Source: Streptomyces buecherae
GTDB lineage: Bacteria > Actinomycetota > Actinomycetes > Streptomycetales > Streptomycetaceae
DNA length: 64,000 nt
Direction: 5' to 3'
Assembly: GCF_014295035.1 (NCBI RefSeq)
Contig: NZ_CP060404.1
Coordinates: 2,878,501 to 2,942,500, forward strand
In this document: positions 41,545-50,974 of the stretch, one piece after another
How positions within the stretch are numbered: the first letter of the stretch is position 1
How the letters are laid out: every line of letters begins with the position of its first letter
Notes under the pieces: model-generated
Seen by the model: only the letters and a program-made list of their open reading frames with translations
Told to the model about the DNA's origin: nothing
The model's database searches: none
Translations under genes and position numbers: made by a program

Positions 41545-42220
41545 GCGCATTCGCCTGGACCAACCCCGCGAGCCACGGCGCAGCCTGCTGCCGCGCTGGG
41601 ATCCGGAGGCGTTCGGCCGCGTCTCCGAGCGCACGGCACGCTTCCTGGGCACCGGCCGGTTCATCGTCTGGATGTCGGTGGTCATCGTGCTGTGGGTGGT
41701 GTGGAACACCAGCGCCCCGGCCGACCTGCGCTTCGACAACTACCCCTTCATCTTCCTGACCCTCGCGCTCTCCCTCCAGGCGTCGTACGCGGCCCCGCTG
41801 ATCCTGCTCGCGCAGAACCGGCAGGACGACCGGGACCGGGTCAACCTCGAACAGGACCGCAAGCAGAACGAACGCAGCATCGCCGACACCGAGTACCTGA
41901 CCCGGGAGATCGCCGCGCTGCGGCTCGGCCTCGGCGAGGTGGCGACCCGGGACTGGATCCGCTCGGAGTTCGAGGACCTGGTGCGGGAGCTGGAGCGGCA
42001 GCGCACCGCCACCGCGGACCACCCGACGCAGCGGCACGGCGGCCACCGCGAGCACGCCCGGGCCGACGAACGGGCCGCCGAGCACGGCCCGAACGCCGCC
42101 GAGGCGACCCACGAGCAGCCGCCCCGGGGCGGCGCGGCCCGCGGCCGGGGCAGGCCGCCGCGCGAGGGCCCACCGCGCGAGTCGGGTGGGCCACGGGGAC
42201 CCGGCGGCGCCGGGCGCTGA
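41534..42220 (+). CDS. DUF1003 membrane protein
   Basis: 228 aa. Two membrane helices (FIVWMSVVIVLWVVWN and FIFLTLALSLQASYAAPLILL) followed by the family's NRQDDRDR motif. A long cytoplasmic coiled helix comes next, then a His/Arg/Gly-rich disordered tail. Start ATG overlaps the MgtE-N/CBS stop by 11 nt, so the sensor and this membrane protein are probably made in step and may act together. Confidence 0.83.
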   Translation: MAGERIRLDQPREPRRSLLPRWDPEAFGRVSERTARFLGTGRFIVWMSVVIVLWVVWNTSAPADLRFDNYPFIFLTLALSLQASYAAPLILLAQNRQDDRDRVNLEQDRKQNERSIADTEYLTREIAALRLGLGEVATRDWIRSEFEDLVRELERQRTATADHPTQRHGGHREHARADERAAEHGPNAAEATHEQPPRGGAARGRGRPPREGPPRESGGPRGPGGAGR

Positions 42221-42354
42221 GCCGGCCCCGGGCGCGCGGGCGGGACATCCGCGGGGCAGCCCGGCTATTCCCGGCATACGACGCCCGCGGGCGTGAGGAA
42301 AGCGACCGTCCACAGGCTTTCCCGCGCACTGGGCGCGCGCCGTACCATCGGGGC

Positions 42355-43524
42355 ATGGCTACCGAAACGACCGGCCCGCAGCACGGCGCCGCTCCCGCCG
42401 AAGAGGCGGTCCGCGACGCGCTCGCGACGGTGAACGACCCGGAGATCCACCGCCCGATCACCGAACTCGGGATGGTCAAATCGGTGGAGATCGCCCCGGA
42501 CGGGGCGGTGGCGGTCGCGGTCTATCTCACGGTCGCCGGCTGCCCGATGCGGGACACCATCACCAGCACGGTGCGCGAGGCGGTGGCCCGGGTTCCCGGC
42601 GTGACCGACGTCAGCGTCGAGCTGGACGTGATGAGCGACGAACAGCGCAAGGAGCTGGCCAGCTCGCTGCGCGGCGGACAGACCGAGCGCGAGGTGCCGT
42701 TCGCCAAGCCGGGCTCGCTGACCCGGGTGTACGCGGTGGCCTCCGGCAAGGGCGGCGTCGGCAAGTCGTCCGTGACGGTCAACCTGGCGGCGGCGATGGC
42801 CGCTGACGGCCTGAAGGTCGGCGTCGTGGACGCGGACATCTACGGCCACTCGGTGCCCCGCATGCTCGGCGCCTCCGGCCGGCCGACCCAGGTCGAGAAC
42901 ATGATCATGCCGCCGTCGGCGCACGGCGTGAAGGTCATCTCCATCGGCATGTTCACGCCGGGCAACGCCCCGGTGGTCTGGCGCGGGCCGATGCTGCACC
43001 GCGCGCTCCAGCAGTTCCTCGCGGACGTCTTCTGGGGCGACCTGGACGTGCTGCTGCTCGACCTGCCGCCGGGCACCGGCGACATCGCCATCTCGGTCGC
43101 CCAGTTGGTGCCCAACGCGGAGATCCTGGTGGTCACGACGCCGCAGCAGGCCGCGGCCGAGGTCGCCGAGCGCGCCGGGTCCATCGCCGTGCAGACCCAC
43201 CAGAAGATCGTCGGCGTGGTCGAGAACATGTCCGGGCTGCCGTGCCCGCACTGCGACGAGATGGTGGACGTCTTCGGCACGGGCGGCGGTCAGACCGTCG
43301 CCGACGGCCTGACCCGCACGACCGGCGCGACGGTGCCGGTGCTCGGCGCCATCCCCATCGACGTGCGGCTGCGCGAGGGCGGTGACGAGGGCAAGCCCGT
43401 CGTCCTGACCGACCCCGAGTCCCCGGCGGGTGCCGCGCTGCGCTCCATCGCGGGCAAGCTCGGTGGCCGCCAGCGCGGCCTGGCCGGCCTGTCGCTGGGC
43501 ATCACCCCGCGCAACAAGTTCTAG
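42355..43524 (+). CDS. mrp: Mrp/ApbC-type iron-sulfur carrier ATPase
   Basis: 389 aa. N-terminal MIP18/DUF59 domain (NDPEIHRPITELGMV), deviant Walker A SGKGGVGKSS near residue 127, and the Fe-S-binding CPHC near residue 299. Carries and delivers Fe-S clusters in the cytosol. TACCAT lies 6 nt before the ATG and no Shine-Dalgarno is present, so the mRNA is probably leaderless. Confidence 0.92.
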   Translation: MATETTGPQHGAAPAEEAVRDALATVNDPEIHRPITELGMVKSVEIAPDGAVAVAVYLTVAGCPMRDTITSTVREAVARVPGVTDVSVELDVMSDEQRKELASSLRGGQTEREVPFAKPGSLTRVYAVASGKGGVGKSSVTVNLAAAMAADGLKVGVVDADIYGHSVPRMLGASGRPTQVENMIMPPSAHGVKVISIGMFTPGNAPVVWRGPMLHRALQQFLADVFWGDLDVLLLDLPPGTGDIAISVAQLVPNAEILVVTTPQQAAAEVAERAGSIAVQTHQKIVGVVENMSGLPCPHCDEMVDVFGTGGGQTVADGLTRTTGATVPVLGAIPIDVRLREGGDEGKPVVLTDPESPAGAALRSIAGKLGGRQRGLAGLSLGITPRNKF

Positions 43525-43869
43525 TACGTACGAGGGCGGCTGCCCAGGGCGCGCACCGCCCCGGAGCAGCCGCCGCGTTCGGCCCCGCCCGCTCCCGGAT
43601 CACATCGACGACGGGCCGGCCGTTCCCCCGGAACGCGTAGGCGCCGTACGCCGTATGCCGGAGCGATTCCCACGGGCACGTAGCCACCGCCGCCCGGCGC
43701 GACCGGGCTCACTCGGTCCGCCCGGCCCAGCCCTGCCCGACTCCGCGCCCCCGGCCCGCGCGGAGCCGCGTCCGGCGCCGGCGTGTCGGGACAGGGCGGC
43801 GGCGGGCCGGCGCGGAAGCACGTCGAGGCCGGGCTTGACGACCGCGGCCTCGTGGCCGGGGCGAGGCCC
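43525..43869. other. 345-bp convergent gap after mrp
   Basis: Starts with a stem of 9 bp (43535-43543 / 43566-43574, GGCGGCTGC and complement) that is a likely mrp terminator. The rest is GC-rich without a convincing gene. Confidence 0.5.
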
Positions 43870-44568
43870 CTACGCGTACGTCGTGATGTCCTTGACCACG
43901 GAGAACCCGAGCCCGTAGGCGCTCATCCCGCGCCCGTACGCGCCCACGTGGACGCCCTCGCGGGCCGAACCGGCGAGGACCCAGCCGTACTCGGACTCGC
44001 GGTAGTGGAAGTCGGTCGGCACGCCGTCCACGGGCAGCGTGAGCTGCGACCACGCGGAGCCGCCGAGGTCGTCCGCCAGCTCCCAGGCGATCGCGGTCTG
44101 CTGGTCGAGCCAGTCCTGCCGCAGCGCCCGCTCCATCTGGGACGGCCAGGTGCACGAGAGCAACCCGGAGCCCGCCAGCCAGGCGGCCGACGACACGGAG
44201 GTCGCCTCCAACATCCCGGTGCCGTCGGCGCTGCGCCGCACCGGACGGCTGGCCACCGTCACGACGACGGCGAAGCGCTGCTTGGCCCGGCTCTCCGCGG
44301 TGGTCTCCACCTTCAGCGAGGGCTCCTCGCCGTGCCCGGTCGCGCCGTGCTCCACGGTGCCGTCGGCCGCCGCGCCCACCTGCATCAACCAGCGGGGCCC
44401 GGCGAACGCCTCGTCGAGGCCGTACCAGGGGAAGGCGGCCATCAGGTAGCCGTCGACCGTCCTGCGCACCGCTGCCGGCATGCCCTGCCCGGCCGCCGCG
44501 ACGTCCTCGCCGGGCACGCCCGGAGTCGCCGCCGCGTCCTGCACGTCTGCCCGACTCGTCGTCTCCAT
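43870..44568 (-). CDS. Conserved hypothetical protein, 232 aa
   Basis: Not assigned. Acidic N-terminal segment, then a Trp/aromatic-rich soluble domain (FPWYGLDEAFAGPRWLMQV, CTWPSQMERAL, ESEYGWVLAGSA). No signal peptide or membrane helix. AGGAGG upstream of the ATG. It lies between mrp and tatB and shares strand with tatB and htrA, 105 nt downstream of tatB. Confidence 0.7.
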   Translation of the reverse strand: METTSRADVQDAAATPGVPGEDVAAAGQGMPAAVRRTVDGYLMAAFPWYGLDEAFAGPRWLMQVGAAADGTVEHGATGHGEEPSLKVETTAESRAKQRFAVVVTVASRPVRRSADGTGMLEATSVSSAAWLAGSGLLSCTWPSQMERALRQDWLDQQTAIAWELADDLGGSAWSQLTLPVDGVPTDFHYRESEYGWVLAGSAREGVHVGAYGRGMSAYGLGFSVVKDITTYA

Positions 44569-44673
44569 CTGCGCGGAGCCTCCTCGTTGCCCTACGTCGT
44601 GGCGGCCCGCCCCCCTTCAGGCGACCTCACCTGGACACAGGGAGGATAGCCATACAGGTCGGCCCGAATGGGA

Positions 44674-45123
44674 TCAGGTGGCGTCCGAGTCGAAGGGTGG
44701 CCGGTCGTCGCGCTCCGGCTTGTCGCGCTTGCGCAGCAGGTCGGAGCCGCCGGAGGCGCCGCCTGAGGAGGGGGCGGAGTCGACTCCGCCAGTGGTGTCG
44801 CGCGCCTGCGTCACGTCGCCGACCTCGGCCATCTCCTTGCTGAAGTCGAATCCGTTGCGGATCTCCTTCAGGCCGAGCTCGTCCTTGTCGAGCAGGTGCT
44901 TGCGCGCGAACGTCTTGGGATTCAGGTCCTCGAACTCGAAGTCCTTGAAGTCCGGACCCAACTCTGTCCGGATGTCTTCCTTCGCACTGTCCGAGAACTC
45001 CCGGACCTTGCGGATGAAACGGGCGGCATCCTGGATCACCTTGGGCAGCTTGTCCGGGCCGAAGATGAGCACCGCAAGGATGATGAGAGCGATCAGCTCT
45101 AGGGGTCCTATGTCGAAGAACAC
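44674..45123 (-). CDS. tatB: Sec-independent protein translocase TatB
   Basis: 149 aa. Membrane helix at the very N-terminus (IGPLELIALIILAVLIFGP), hinge DKLPK, amphipathic helix, then an acidic, then mixed-charge disordered tail. Part of the twin-arginine system that exports folded proteins. GTG start because AAGGAG lies 7 nt upstream and the protein then begins VFFDIGP. TatA/TatC are not in this window. TACCGT near 45174 is a possible -10. Confidence 0.9.
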   Translation of the reverse strand: MFFDIGPLELIALIILAVLIFGPDKLPKVIQDAARFIRKVREFSDSAKEDIRTELGPDFKDFEFEDLNPKTFARKHLLDKDELGLKEIRNGFDFSKEMAEVGDVTQARDTTGGVDSAPSSGGASGGSDLLRKRDKPERDDRPPFDSDAT

Positions 45124-45470
45124 CTTGCAGCTCCTTGATGCGTCCGTGGCCAACGGTCCAGGCCATCCAACACGGTACCTGCCTCACGGTGTGGTACGGG
45201 AGACGGCCAGACCAACATCAGACCACGCGCCGCGCACCGCCGAAGCCGGCCGAACCCGCCCCTCGCGTGGCGCGCTCCCCGCCTCCCACCGCCCCGCGAC
45301 CCCGGAATCACCGCCCCGGCGCCCCCGACGCACGCCGTGCGCCGCCGGGCCGTCCTCCTCCCGCACAGCAAACTCCGGGTGACGTCCGGCGCACAACCCC
45401 GCCTCCGTCACCACCGCGCTGTCACAGACGCCACACCCGCCACCGCGCGGCGCGGGGGTCGCCCCGTCGG
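45124..45470. other. 347-bp gap between htrA and tatB
   Basis: Contains the candidate tatB -10 box near 45174. Otherwise GC-rich without a gene or strong hairpin. Confidence 0.4.
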
Positions 45471-47654
45471 TCAGCGATCCATGTCGCTCGCGGAGCCCAG
45501 TGCCAGTTCGACGGTGCGCTCGTCGCCGTCCCGCTCCAGGGTCAGCTTCAGCCGGTCGCCGGGGCGGTGGCTGCGGATCTTGACGATCAGTTCCTGGCCG
45601 CTCCGCACCGGCACGCCGTCCACCTTGGTGATCACGTCGCCCGACCGGATGCCCGCCTTGTCGCCGGGCCCGCCCTCGGTCACCGCGGGACCGTCGCTGC
45701 CGGACTCGGCGACCCGGGCGCCCTCGCCCCGGAACTTCATGTCGAGCGTGACGCCGATCACCGGGTGCGTCGCCTTGCCGGTGTTGATCAACTCCTCCGC
45801 GACCCGCTTGCCCTGGTTGATCGGGATCGCGAAGCCCAGGCCGATGCTGCCGCCCTGACCGCCGCCGAGCCCGCCGTCGTTCGCGGCGCGGATCACGCTG
45901 TTGATGCCGATCACCTGCGCGTCGGCGTTCACCAGCGGACCACCGGAGTTGCCGGGGTTGATCGGCGCGTCGGTCTGCAACGCGTCCACGTACGAGATGT
46001 CGCTGCCGTCGACCTTCTCGCCGCCCGCCGTGATCGGGCGCCCCTTGGCGCTGATGATCCCGGAGGTGACCGTGCCCGCCAGGTCGTACGGGGCGCCGAT
46101 GGCCACCACCGGGTCGCCGACCCGCACGGAGTCGGAGTTGCCGAGGGCCAGCGGCTTGAGCCCGGTGACGCCCTGGACGCGGATGACCGCCAGGTCGTAC
46201 CCGGCGTCCCGACCGACGATCTTGGCCCGGGCGGTCTGGCCGCCGTTGAACGTCACCGATATGGCCGCGTCCGAGTCGCCCTGGTCGGCCGGCTCCACGA
46301 CGTGGTTGTTGGTCAGGATGTTGCCGCGCTTGTCGAGCACGAAGCCGGTCCCCGTGCCCCGCTCGCCGGCGCCCTTGACGTGGATGGTCACCACGCTGGG
46401 CAACGCCCGGGCCGCGATGCCCGCGATGCTGTCCGGGTCCCTGGCCCGCTGGGTGTCGGACGGGGCCTGCGGCAGGTGGATCTGCTCGGTGTCGCCGGTC
46501 TCCCGCTCCAGGTAGACCCCGATGCCGCCGCCGATGCCACCGGCCAGCAGCGCGAGCACCAGCGCACCGACCACCAGCGGGCCGCGCCGCCGCGCCGCGC
46601 GCGCCGGGCCGGGCTGCCCGGCGGCGGCGACCGGCGCGCGCCACGGGTCGTAGTGCTGCCACTGCGCGCCGGGCTGGTTCTCGCGCCCGGCCTGCGCGGC
46701 GTACACCCCCGGCGCCTGCGCCTGTGACGGGGCCGGCTGCCCGGCGGCGGGCTGGGGGTGCTGGTGCGCGGGGTACGGCTGGGGACCGGGCGTCGGGTGC
46801 GCCGGCATCGTGGTGCCGTGCGCGGGCGTCATCCCAGGGTGCGGCGGGTTCGCGTGGTGCGGGGGCACGTGGGTGCCGTGCGCCGGCGTGGCCACCGGGT
46901 GCTGCACGGGCGGCGCCGGAGCCCACGGGCCCGGCTCGCCGTAGGGCGGCGTGCTGTACGGATCGGGCTCGTGCCGGGGCCGGGGCCGCTCCGCCGGCGC
47001 ACCCTCGTCCGCCGCCCCGGCGGCGGGCTCGGCGCCCCCGGTGGCCGACGCTTCCGCCGGGCGTACGCCGGCGCCTCCCACGGCATCCCCGGCCTTCGCG
47101 GCACCGGAGGCCGCGGCACCAGCGCCAGCGCCACCGGGGACGGCGTCACCGCCGGGACCGTCAGAACCGTCCGATGCCGCGTCACCGCCCGGGCCGCCAA
47201 GGCCGCCAAGGCCGTCCGACGTCGCGTCGCCGGCAACGGTCGCGTCGCTAGCGGGGGTGCCGTCCGTGGTCGCGTCGCCGGCGGCGGCGTCGTCGGAGGT
47301 CGCGGACGCTGGGCGTACGTCGGGCTCGGGCTCCGGGGTATGGTCCGCCGGTCGGGGGGCGTCGCTCGGCGCCGCCTTGGCCAGCACGAAGTCGGTGCCC
47401 GGGGCGTCGGGCGCCGCGGGCGCGGCGCCGGCCGTGGCGTCCCGCGCGTCGGCCGCCTCGGTGCCGGCCGCGTCACGCTCCACGGCGGCGCCGGCCGCGT
47501 CGGTACGCGGTGGGGCCTGGCCCGCGGGCTGCTCGGGCGTGGGCTCGTCCGCCGCGTGTGCCGCTTGGTCCGCCGCGTGCGGCTGTCCCGCGAAGCCCAT
47601 GTGCGGACGGCTCCACCACTTCGGCTTCGGCCTCGGGGTCTTCCCGTCGTTCAT
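45471..47654 (-). CDS. HtrA-type serine protease with PDZ domain
   Basis: 727 aa. A very long disordered N-terminal region (about residues 1-340; Ala/Asp/Gly, then His/Pro-rich repeats), one membrane helix (GPLVVGALVLALLAGG) near residue 355, trypsin-like domain with His in TNNHVV, Asp in YDLAVI and Ser in GNSGGP, and a C-terminal PDZ domain. The protease faces outside the membrane; a chaperone/protease role in envelope stress is known for the family. Lies 208 nt after rseA, behind a terminator, so it has its own promoter. Confidence 0.9.
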   Translation of the reverse strand: MNDGKTPRPKPKWWSRPHMGFAGQPHAADQAAHAADEPTPEQPAGQAPPRTDAAGAAVERDAAGTEAADARDATAGAAPAAPDAPGTDFVLAKAAPSDAPRPADHTPEPEPDVRPASATSDDAAAGDATTDGTPASDATVAGDATSDGLGGLGGPGGDAASDGSDGPGGDAVPGGAGAGAAASGAAKAGDAVGGAGVRPAEASATGGAEPAAGAADEGAPAERPRPRHEPDPYSTPPYGEPGPWAPAPPVQHPVATPAHGTHVPPHHANPPHPGMTPAHGTTMPAHPTPGPQPYPAHQHPQPAAGQPAPSQAQAPGVYAAQAGRENQPGAQWQHYDPWRAPVAAAGQPGPARAARRRGPLVVGALVLALLAGGIGGGIGVYLERETGDTEQIHLPQAPSDTQRARDPDSIAGIAARALPSVVTIHVKGAGERGTGTGFVLDKRGNILTNNHVVEPADQGDSDAAISVTFNGGQTARAKIVGRDAGYDLAVIRVQGVTGLKPLALGNSDSVRVGDPVVAIGAPYDLAGTVTSGIISAKGRPITAGGEKVDGSDISYVDALQTDAPINPGNSGGPLVNADAQVIGINSVIRAANDGGLGGGQGGSIGLGFAIPINQGKRVAEELINTGKATHPVIGVTLDMKFRGEGARVAESGSDGPAVTEGGPGDKAGIRSGDVITKVDGVPVRSGQELIVKIRSHRPGDRLKLTLERDGDERTVELALGSASDMDR

Positions 47655-47787
47655 GCTCTCCCCACAGTTCGCCCGCGGTCCGGCGCGGGCCGCGCTCCCG
47701 GCGGGCGTGCTTCACCACACCCGCTCGGCGCGACCCACTGGCGATTCAATCAGGTCTGCCCGAACCCGCGCAGTGGGCCGGTCAGGC

Positions 47788-47832
47788 CGCGCCGCGGGTC
47801 GGCCCCGACCGGCGGGGCCGACCCGCGGCGCG
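47788..47832 (-). terminator. Terminator of the sigE-rseA operon
   Basis: Perfect 19-bp stem CGCGCCGCGGGTCGGCCCC and complement, 7-nt loop, 30 nt downstream of the anti-sigma gene stop. Confidence 0.8.
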
Positions 47833-47862
47833 TCGTGCTCTCGCGCCCGTCCTCGTCGGCGG

Positions 47863-48786
47863 TCAGCGGGGGCTGCTACCCAGGTCCGCCCCGGCGCCGG
47901 TCAGCGGCGTCGCCTGGCTGGCCGGGTGCGAGGGGACGTCCATCTGGGTGGGCGCCGGGGCCGCCTGCCGCTCGCGCGCCTCGGGCTGGCCGCCCGGCGA
48001 GCGGGCCGCCACCGACAGCACCGGGTGGAGCAGCGGCGGCAGCGCGCTGCCCATCGAGTGCAACGGTGCCTCGTGCGCGCGCGGCCGCACGCCGGGGTGG
48101 GTGGTCGCGGTGGGCGGCTGCGTGAGCGGCATGCCGGTCCGCGGGTCGAGCTGCGCCGAGCGCTCACCGCTGGCCGAGAAGAACCCCATCGACCGGCGGG
48201 CGTTCTCCTGCGCCCCGGCCCAGGTGCGGTCCCCGCCGTCGTGACGCAGCGGCGTGGTCGCGGTGCCGTTGCCCTCACCCCGGCCACCGGGCGAATCCAC
48301 CGCGGCGTCCAGGGGCAGCGCACCGCCGAGCGCGACGGCGGCCAGCGACACGGCGCCGGCCGCGGCGAAGGCGAACCGCCTGCCGCGGGGCAGCGCGCGG
48401 TTCACCTCGTGTATCCGGAAGCCGCGCTCACGGGGAGCCGAGGCGCCCGCCGGCAGGAACGCGAACGTTTCCTCGCGCGGGTCAAAAGGGTCCCGGTCGC
48501 GCGCCGGGCCGTCGAGCGGGGAGCGCTCGTCGTCACCGGTGAGCGCGCCAGCGGGCAGGTTCTGGAGCCGCGCGAGGAACCCCTCCGACGGAGGAGGCGG
48601 CGCCGCCTGGGCGAACACGTTCTTCAGCCGTCGCTGTTCGTCAGCCTCTGCCTTGCAGCGAGGACACGTCGCCAGGTGCGCGAGCACCCGCTCGCGCGCA
48701 TCATGTCCCAACTCGCCGTCGACCAGAGCCGCGAGGCGGTCGCCGAGGTGCTGCTCGGCGGGGGACTGACCGCCTGATCCGGTCAC
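47863..48786 (-). CDS. Anti-sigma factor with zinc-binding domain (RseA-like)
   Basis: 307 aa. N-terminal ZAS domain with His...HLATCPRC (ligands His and the CxxC, residues about 28-43), a membrane helix near residue 128 ([20 protein letters not shown]), and a long extracytoplasmic Pro/Gly-rich region. Holds the adjoining sigma factor at the membrane until stress. GTG start overlaps the sigma stop (GTGA). Confidence 0.88.
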   Translation of the reverse strand: MTGSGGQSPAEQHLGDRLAALVDGELGHDARERVLAHLATCPRCKAEADEQRRLKNVFAQAAPPPPSEGFLARLQNLPAGALTGDDERSPLDGPARDRDPFDPREETFAFLPAGASAPRERGFRIHEVNRALPRGRRFAFAAAGAVSLAAVALGGALPLDAAVDSPGGRGEGNGTATTPLRHDGGDRTWAGAQENARRSMGFFSASGERSAQLDPRTGMPLTQPPTATTHPGVRPRAHEAPLHSMGSALPPLLHPVLSVAARSPGGQPEARERQAAPAPTQMDVPSHPASQATPLTGAGADLGSSPR

Positions 48787-49559
48787 GCGATCCCTACCTC
48801 CCCGCTGAGCCCCGGTGCGACCGGGGACACCGAGGCGACCGCGCGCTGCTCGGCGCGGGCCGATGGGGAGCGGTGCTGGAGGGCCTTGCGCAGGTGCGAC
48901 CGGCCGCGGTGGATGCGGCTGCGCACCGTGCCGAGCTTCACGCCGAGCGTCGCGGCGATCTCCTCGTACGAGAGGCCCTCGATGTCGCAGAGCACCACGG
49001 CGGCCCGGAACTCCGGCGCGAGGGTGTCCAGCGCCTGCTGGACGTCGGCGTCGAAGTGGGTGTCGTTGAAGTGCTGCTGCGGGGACGGCTCGCGGCTGGG
49101 GAGCCGCTCGGCCGCGTCGTCGCCGAGCGCGTCGAAGCGGATGCGCTGCCGGCGGCGGACCATGTCCAGGAAGAGATTGGTCGTAATGCGGTGCAGCCAG
49201 CCCTCGAAGGTGCCCGGCGTGTACGTCGACAGGGAACGGAAAACCCGGACGAACACTTCCTGGGTCAGGTCTTCGGCGTCGTGCTGGTTACCAGTGAGAC
49301 GGTAAGCGAGGCGATAGACCCGTGCGCTGTGGGTGCTGACGATCTCCTCCCAGGTGGGAGGGGTCCACGCCTGCGAATCCGCATCGGTGGCGAAAGTCGC
49401 GGTAGCTGCGGATTCGGTAGTGCGGAAACGGTCAGCAGTGTTTGTCACGGATTTCGGCTCGTCCGTCGGCCCGCGAAAGCGCCGCAGCACTCTTCGGCCA
49501 CCGGTCGCAGCCGCACCTCCCCTGTCGGCTCTGGTGGTCTCCAGTAGAGCCCCTACCAT
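48783..49559 (-). CDS. sigE: ECF sigma factor of the SigE type
   Basis: About 258 aa. Basic N-terminal segment, region 2 with [34 protein letters not shown], region 4 with [34 protein letters not shown] at 49559 ([15 protein letters not shown]) chosen because GAGGTGG precedes it and relatives begin so; an ATG at 49604 is in frame but lacks a ribosome-binding site. Upstream is a canonical ECF promoter, so autoregulation is likely. Same gene order (O-methyltransferase, sigE, rseA, htrA, tatB) as in mycobacteria. Confidence 0.9.
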   Translation of the reverse strand: MVGALLETTRADRGGAAATGGRRVLRRFRGPTDEPKSVTNTADRFRTTESAATATFATDADSQAWTPPTWEEIVSTHSARVYRLAYRLTGNQHDAEDLTQEVFVRVFRSLSTYTPGTFEGWLHRITTNLFLDMVRRRQRIRFDALGDDAAERLPSREPSPQQHFNDTHFDADVQQALDTLAPEFRAAVVLCDIEGLSYEEIAATLGVKLGTVRSRIHRGRSHLRKALQHRSPSARAEQRAVASVSPVAPGLSGEVGIA

Positions 49560-49650
49560 ATCCACCTCGCCCGTTAGCTCCGGATAAGCAATATTGACCT
49601 GCATTTGGACTTGATCGTTCGGTGCTCGCGCGGTCTATCCGCCCCCTTTC

Positions 49651-49676
49651 AACGCCCGGTCCCATCTGCGGGTTCC
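49651..49676 (-). promoter_or_regulatory. ECF-type autoregulatory promoter of sigE
   Basis: Minus strand GGAAC, 17 nt, CGTT, the classic extracytoplasmic sigma pattern. The expected start of transcription is 40-80 nt before sigE, whichever start codon is used. Confidence 0.7.
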
Positions 49677-49700
49677 CGAGCGCAGCGGATACAGTCACCG

Positions 49701-50375
49701 TTGCGTCAACTACGGGGACAGGAGAGGGCCATTACCGGCAACCGGCAGACGAGCTGGGCGTTCGCCGAGGCGTACGGCGTCGAGCACATCGACGACACAG
49801 CGCTGCGCTGGGCTCGTGAGCGGGCCCGGGAGGCGGGGCTGCGTTCGGTGTCCTCGGGCACGGGCGCCGCGCTGCGGCTGCTCGCCGCCACCGCCGACGC
49901 CAAGGCCGTGGCCGAGATCGGCACCGGCACCGGCGTCTCCGGCATCCACCTCCTGCACGGCATGCGGCCCGACGGCGTCCTGACGACGGTGGACCTGGAG
50001 CCCGAGCGGCAGCAGTTCGCCCGGCAGGCGTTCCGCGCGGCGGGCTTCGCCGGGAACCGGGCCCGCTTCATCCCCGGCCGCGCGCTCGACGTGCTGCCCC
50101 GGCTCGCCGACGGCGGGTACGACCTCGTCTTCTGTGACGCGGATCGCGCCGAGTGCCTCGACTACCTCGCCGAATCGTTGCGCCTGCTGCGCCCCGGTGG
50201 GCTGGTCTGCTTCGAGGGCGTGTTCGCCGACGGCCGCACGGTGGAGTCGGCCGTCCAGCCGACGGAGGTGCTGCGGCTGCGCGAGCTGCTGCGCGCCGTG
50301 CGCGAGTCGACGGTGCTCCAGCCGTCCCTGCTCCCGGTGGGCGACGGCCTGCTGTGCGCGGTCAAGCGCGGCTGA
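49701..50375 (+). CDS. Class I SAM-dependent O-methyltransferase
   Basis: Up to 224 aa; COMT-like family. Cofactor motif AEIGTGTGVSG near residue 73, metal/substrate acid in DLVFCDADRAECLDYL, and RLLRPGGLVCFEGV. No ATG or GTG with a ribosome-binding site fits. The conserved sequence begins ITGNRQTSWAFAEAYG at an ATT codon (49731) that has GGAGAGG six nt upstream; the nearest standard codon is a TTG at 49701 without a site, used here. TACAGT at 49690 would place transcription start at about 49702. Divergent from sigE, the usual arrangement. Confidence 0.82.
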   Translation: MRQLRGQERAITGNRQTSWAFAEAYGVEHIDDTALRWARERAREAGLRSVSSGTGAALRLLAATADAKAVAEIGTGTGVSGIHLLHGMRPDGVLTTVDLEPERQQFARQAFRAAGFAGNRARFIPGRALDVLPRLADGGYDLVFCDADRAECLDYLAESLRLLRPGGLVCFEGVFADGRTVESAVQPTEVLRLRELLRAVRESTVLQPSLLPVGDGLLCAVKRG

Positions 50376-50974
50376 CCGGTCACCTCCCTCTATAGGGGGC
50401 TCTCTCCGCGCCTTCCCATGGCGACCGCTACGGGGCGCGCGCCCAACCCGTACGCCGCGCGAAACCGTGCCCGACCCTCGTTTCGCTCCCCGCGCCGCGA
50501 GTGGCGCGGAAGCGCCCGCGGTGCCGGAACTTCCGGGCCGCGCGATCAGCCATCGGGGCACGGCGCGAGCGGCCGGGGCGGCCGGAGCGAATTCACTCAA
50601 GCCACGCGAATCCCCCGCCCCGCCGGCAGAGACGAAGGTCACGCCGCGTGGCGGCCCTCCGGCGTCGCGGCGGGCCCGGAACGGGCGCGGACGGGGACGT
50701 GGGACAGGGAAAACGGAAGGCGGCGCGTACCGGTTCCGCGACCCGGCGCGGCCCCGGCGGGCGGGGCCGGACGCGGCGGGCGTGAGCGCGGCGTGACGGG
50801 CTCGGGGTCGGGGTCGGCGTGGGGCGGGGCGGGCGTGGGTCGGAGCCGGCATGGCCCGGGGCCGGCGTGGGCCGAGGCGGGGAGTAGGCCCGGCGGGCGG
50901 CGGGAACGCCGCTGCCCCGGCTCCTGGTTCTCACCAGTGACCGGGGCAGTGCGCATGATTCCTGTGGCCCGCTG
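50376..50974. other. 599-bp gap after the O-methyltransferase
   Basis: No convincing gene. Positions 50780-50880 are repetitive GGCGGGCGTGG-like sequence. Ends with the DUF3117 terminator. Confidence 0.5.
50912..50949 (-). terminator. Terminator of the DUF3117 gene
   Basis: Outer 9-bp stem CTGCCCCGG / CCGGGGCAG with an inner CTGGT-TCTC-ACCAG stem, 26 nt after the stop. Confidence 0.7.

Noticed and set aside
43502-43712. Short minus-strand frames after mrp
   Set aside because: No ribosome-binding site and they overlap the mrp terminator stem.
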